Below are positions 61,559-64,000 of a stretch of 64,000 nt of DNA, piece after piece. The position numbers were made by a program, and so were the translations under genes. Source of the DNA: Duganella zoogloeoides (GTDB taxonomy: Bacteria > Pseudomonadota > Gammaproteobacteria > Burkholderiales > Burkholderiaceae_D); contig NZ_CP140152.1 of assembly GCF_034479515.1 (NCBI RefSeq), positions 5,828,001-5,892,000 of the forward strand, read 5' to 3'. Positions within the stretch are counted from its first letter, which is position 1, and every line of letters begins with the position of its first letter. The notes below the pieces were generated by a model. The model was not told where the DNA came from. It did no database searches and saw only the letters and a list, made by a program, of their open reading frames with translations.

Positions 61559-61574
61559 TGGCACACGCTTTGCT
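61559..61574 (+). promoter_or_regulatory. Sigma-54 (-24/-12) promoter of the efflux operon
   Basis: TGGCAC-N5-TTGCT is a full match to the sigma-54 consensus: GG at 61560-61561 and GC at 61572-61573, ten bases between. Transcription should start near 61585. The intergenic region also holds the activator's inverted repeats. Confidence 0.85.
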
Positions 61575-61642
61575 GTACGTCCGCCATGCACAGCAAAAAA
61601 AATTCACCCGCCCCCACCACCTTGCCCGCCAGCGGTGCGGCC

Positions 61643-62887
61643 ATGGACACCATCGTCCCGCGCCGGCGCGGGCGCCGCATTGCCCTCGGCATCGCGCTCG
61701 CGCTGACCATGCTGATGGCTGCCTATGCGCTGTGGTCGATGCTGCCGCGCGGCCTGCGTGTCGATGGGACCGACCTGCGCATCGGCCAGGTAACGCGCGG
61801 CGTGTTTATCGACGACATCGTCGTGCGCGCCAGTGCCGAGCCGCTGCATTCGGTGATCCTCGACGCGGTGGAATCGGGCCGCGTGGAGGAAGTGCTGGCG
61901 GTCGATGGCGCGCTGGTAAAACAGGGCGAGCTGCTGTTCCGCATCTCGAATCCGCAGCGCCACCTGGAACTGCTGGCACGCCAGTCCGAACATGCGGTGA
62001 GCATCTTCAATCTCTCCAATTTGCGCGTGGCGCAGGAAGCCAGCGCCAGCGACCACCGGCGTCGACTCGACGACCTGCGCTTCAACCTGGAGCAGGCGCA
62101 AAAGCGCCACGACCGCAATGTGCGCCTGGCCGCGCAGGGTTTTATCTCCAATGTGGCGCTCGAGGAATCGCACGATGCATTGCGCCAGCAGCAGCACCTG
62201 CTGGCACAGCAGGAACGGGCCACCGCCACCGAAGCGCAGGTGCGCAACGCCGCCGCCCAGCAACTGGAAAGCGCCATCGGCGGACTGGACTCGGGTTTGA
62301 AGCTGGTGGCGGGTACGGTCGATGCGCTGGCCGTACGCGCGCCGGTGGCCGGGCGGCTCACCAATTTTCGATTGCAGGTGGGCGAATCGGTCGCCACCGG
62401 CAAGAACATCGGCCGCATCGACGATCCGGCGCGCTTCAAGCTTGCCGCCAGCGTGGACGAGTACTACCTCAATCGCATGGCCGTGGGCCGCCACGGCGCC
62501 GTGACCCAGGACGGCCGCGACTACCCGGCCGATATCCGCGCCATCTACCCGCAAATCAAGGACGGCCGCTTCATCGTCGACCTGGTGTTCACCAGGGAGC
62601 AGCCGCCGGTGCTCAACCCGGGCCAGAGCCTCGATGCGCGCATCACGCTGGGCGAGCCGGCGCCGGCGCTGCTGTTGCCCAACGGCGCCTTCATCAACGA
62701 CAGCGGCGGCGCCTGGGTGTATGTGCTGGACGCCGCTGGCGGTGGCGCCGAACGGCGCGCCGTGCGCGTGGGCCGCCGCAACAACGCCCAGCTCGAAGTG
62801 CTGGCAGGGCTGCAAGCCGGGGACCGCGTGATCCTGTCCAGCTACGCGGCTTACGGAAATTCACCACGGCTGCAACTCGCGCGCTGA
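61643..62887 (+). CDS. Efflux periplasmic adaptor (HlyD/MacA-like)
   Basis: A 414-residue membrane-fusion protein: one N-terminal membrane helix (RIALGIALALTMLMAAYALWSML), a lipoyl half-motif (VEEVLAVDGALVKQGELLFRISN), an alpha-hairpin of about 150 residues, and a beta-barrel (VRAPVAGRLTNFRLQVGESV; VFTREQPPVLNPGQSLDARI). It bridges an ABC transporter to an outer-membrane channel. Starts upstream of 61585 are excluded if the sigma-54 promoter is used; ATG 61643 is the first good one and precedes the membrane helix. It leads an operon with an ATPase and permease. Confidence 0.88.
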   Translation: MDTIVPRRRGRRIALGIALALTMLMAAYALWSMLPRGLRVDGTDLRIGQVTRGVFIDDIVVRASAEPLHSVILDAVESGRVEEVLAVDGALVKQGELLFRISNPQRHLELLARQSEHAVSIFNLSNLRVAQEASASDHRRRLDDLRFNLEQAQKRHDRNVRLAAQGFISNVALEESHDALRQQQHLLAQQERATATEAQVRNAAAQQLESAIGGLDSGLKLVAGTVDALAVRAPVAGRLTNFRLQVGESVATGKNIGRIDDPARFKLAASVDEYYLNRMAVGRHGAVTQDGRDYPADIRAIYPQIKDGRFIVDLVFTREQPPVLNPGQSLDARITLGEPAPALLLPNGAFINDSGGAWVYVLDAAGGGAERRAVRVGRRNNAQLEVLAGLQAGDRVILSSYAAYGNSPRLQLAR

Positions 62888-62929
62888 AAACTGCAGTAAA
62901 TTCCCTCATCAACCAGAAAGGCAATCGCT

Positions 62930-63610
<681 letters not shown>

Positions 63611-63614
63611 GCCC

Positions 63615-64000
63615 ATGAACCTGCGCGACTTTCGCATCGGCTGGCGCCTGCTGGTGCAGCAGCCGGTTTATTCGCTGGTGGTGATCGGCGGCCTGGCCGT
63701 GGGCTTTGCGGCCTGCTTCCTTTTGTTCGGGTATGTCGCCTACTGCCTCAACTACAACAGCGCGGTGCCTGATCACGACCGCGTCGTGGTGGTCAAGCAG
63801 CGTATCAACGGGTTCCCCCGCCCCGACTGGCAGCTGATTGCGTATGTGCCGCTGCGCGACCTGGCCATCACCAGCGGCCTGGCGCAAGCGGCCACCATCG
63901 CCCTGCCCCTCGATGTGCCGCTGCGCGCCGACGCCGACCTGCAGGCGCTGCCACTGGTGGTGGTCGATCCGGCGTTCGGCGCCATGTTCGGCGTGCGCGC
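63615..64000 (+). CDS. FtsX/MacB-like permease, cut by the window edge
   Basis: The first 128 residues are visible: a membrane helix near 18-45 (YSLVVIGGLAVGFAACFLLFGYVAY) and the start of a periplasmic MacB-type core domain (VPDHDRVVVVKQRINGFP). The full gene and possible further permeases lie to the right. It is coupled to the ATPase, four bases downstream. Confidence 0.85.
   Translation, partial: MNLRDFRIGWRLLVQQPVYSLVVIGGLAVGFAACFLLFGYVAYCLNYNSAVPDHDRVVVVKQRINGFPRPDWQLIAYVPLRDLAITSGLAQAATIALPLDVPLRADADLQALPLVVVDPAFGAMFGVR

Noticed and set aside
61541..61642. Upstream start (TTG 61541 or ATG 61586) for the efflux adaptor
   Set aside because: They lie within or at the start point of the sigma-54 promoter; ATG 61643 gives the membrane helix directly.

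Overview
The window is GC-rich bacterial chromosome that most resembles an Oxalobacteraceae betaproteobacterium (Massilia/Duganella/Janthinobacterium group). This rests on recognisable gene families and their order: a phaA-phaB cassette, minCDE, hemA-prfA-dsbB-prmC, a subclass B3 metallo-beta-lactamase, a very large DUF4347/Ig-like/RTX/DUF4214 protein and many two-component systems. I see no tRNA, rRNA, insertion sequence, prophage or CRISPR array. The assignment is inference; no database search was possible.

Layout. 1-5.3 kb, minus strand: a cut-off lipoprotein, two tandem M13 metallopeptidases with GTG starts, and a Spy/LTXXQ-like periplasmic protein behind a leader that looks like a transcription attenuator. 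5.7-10.2 kb, plus strand: carboxy-terminal protease, a KAS III enzyme and a YbaL-type K+/H+ antiporter. 10.2-18.3 kb, mostly minus: fadH, two small conserved proteins, proline iminopeptidase, phaAB and a MetR-type regulator; an SRPBCC protein lies on plus. 18.5-25.9 kb, mostly plus: minCDE, an orphan OmpR-type regulator, hemA, prfA, dsbB, prmC. 25.9-28.0 kb, minus: an unusual two-gene signalling operon, a receiver-AraC regulator with no normal start codon and a degenerate kinase/receiver carrying three hexanucleotide repeat tracts. 28.1-43.6 kb, minus: one 15.5-kb gene for a secreted adhesin-like protein of about 5,170 residues.

43.8-64 kb: gshA and an acetylpolyamine amidohydrolase-like gene; a PepSY/flavodoxin-reductase fusion and a hybrid kinase flanking a Fur-box-like site; a second large hybrid kinase; a TonB-dependent receptor; the B3 beta-lactamase; ohr with an OhrR-type operator inside its promoter; an elaA-like acetyltransferase; and a sigma-54 activator/kinase pair divergent from an efflux operon (adaptor, ABC ATPase, permease cut by the right edge). 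A textbook -24/-12 promoter and paired inverted repeats lie between the activator and the efflux operon.

The genes fall into core housekeeping blocks (division, haem/translation release/disulfide formation, PHB synthesis) separated by accessory envelope, stress and signalling modules. Several convergent neighbours share or abut stop codons. The most unusual points are the alternative-pairing leader at 5.4 kb, the AUC-or-internal-GTG start of the AraC-type regulator at 27.9 kb with direct repeats upstream, the repeat tracts at 26.0-27.1 kb, and the complete sigma-54 circuit at 61.5 kb.
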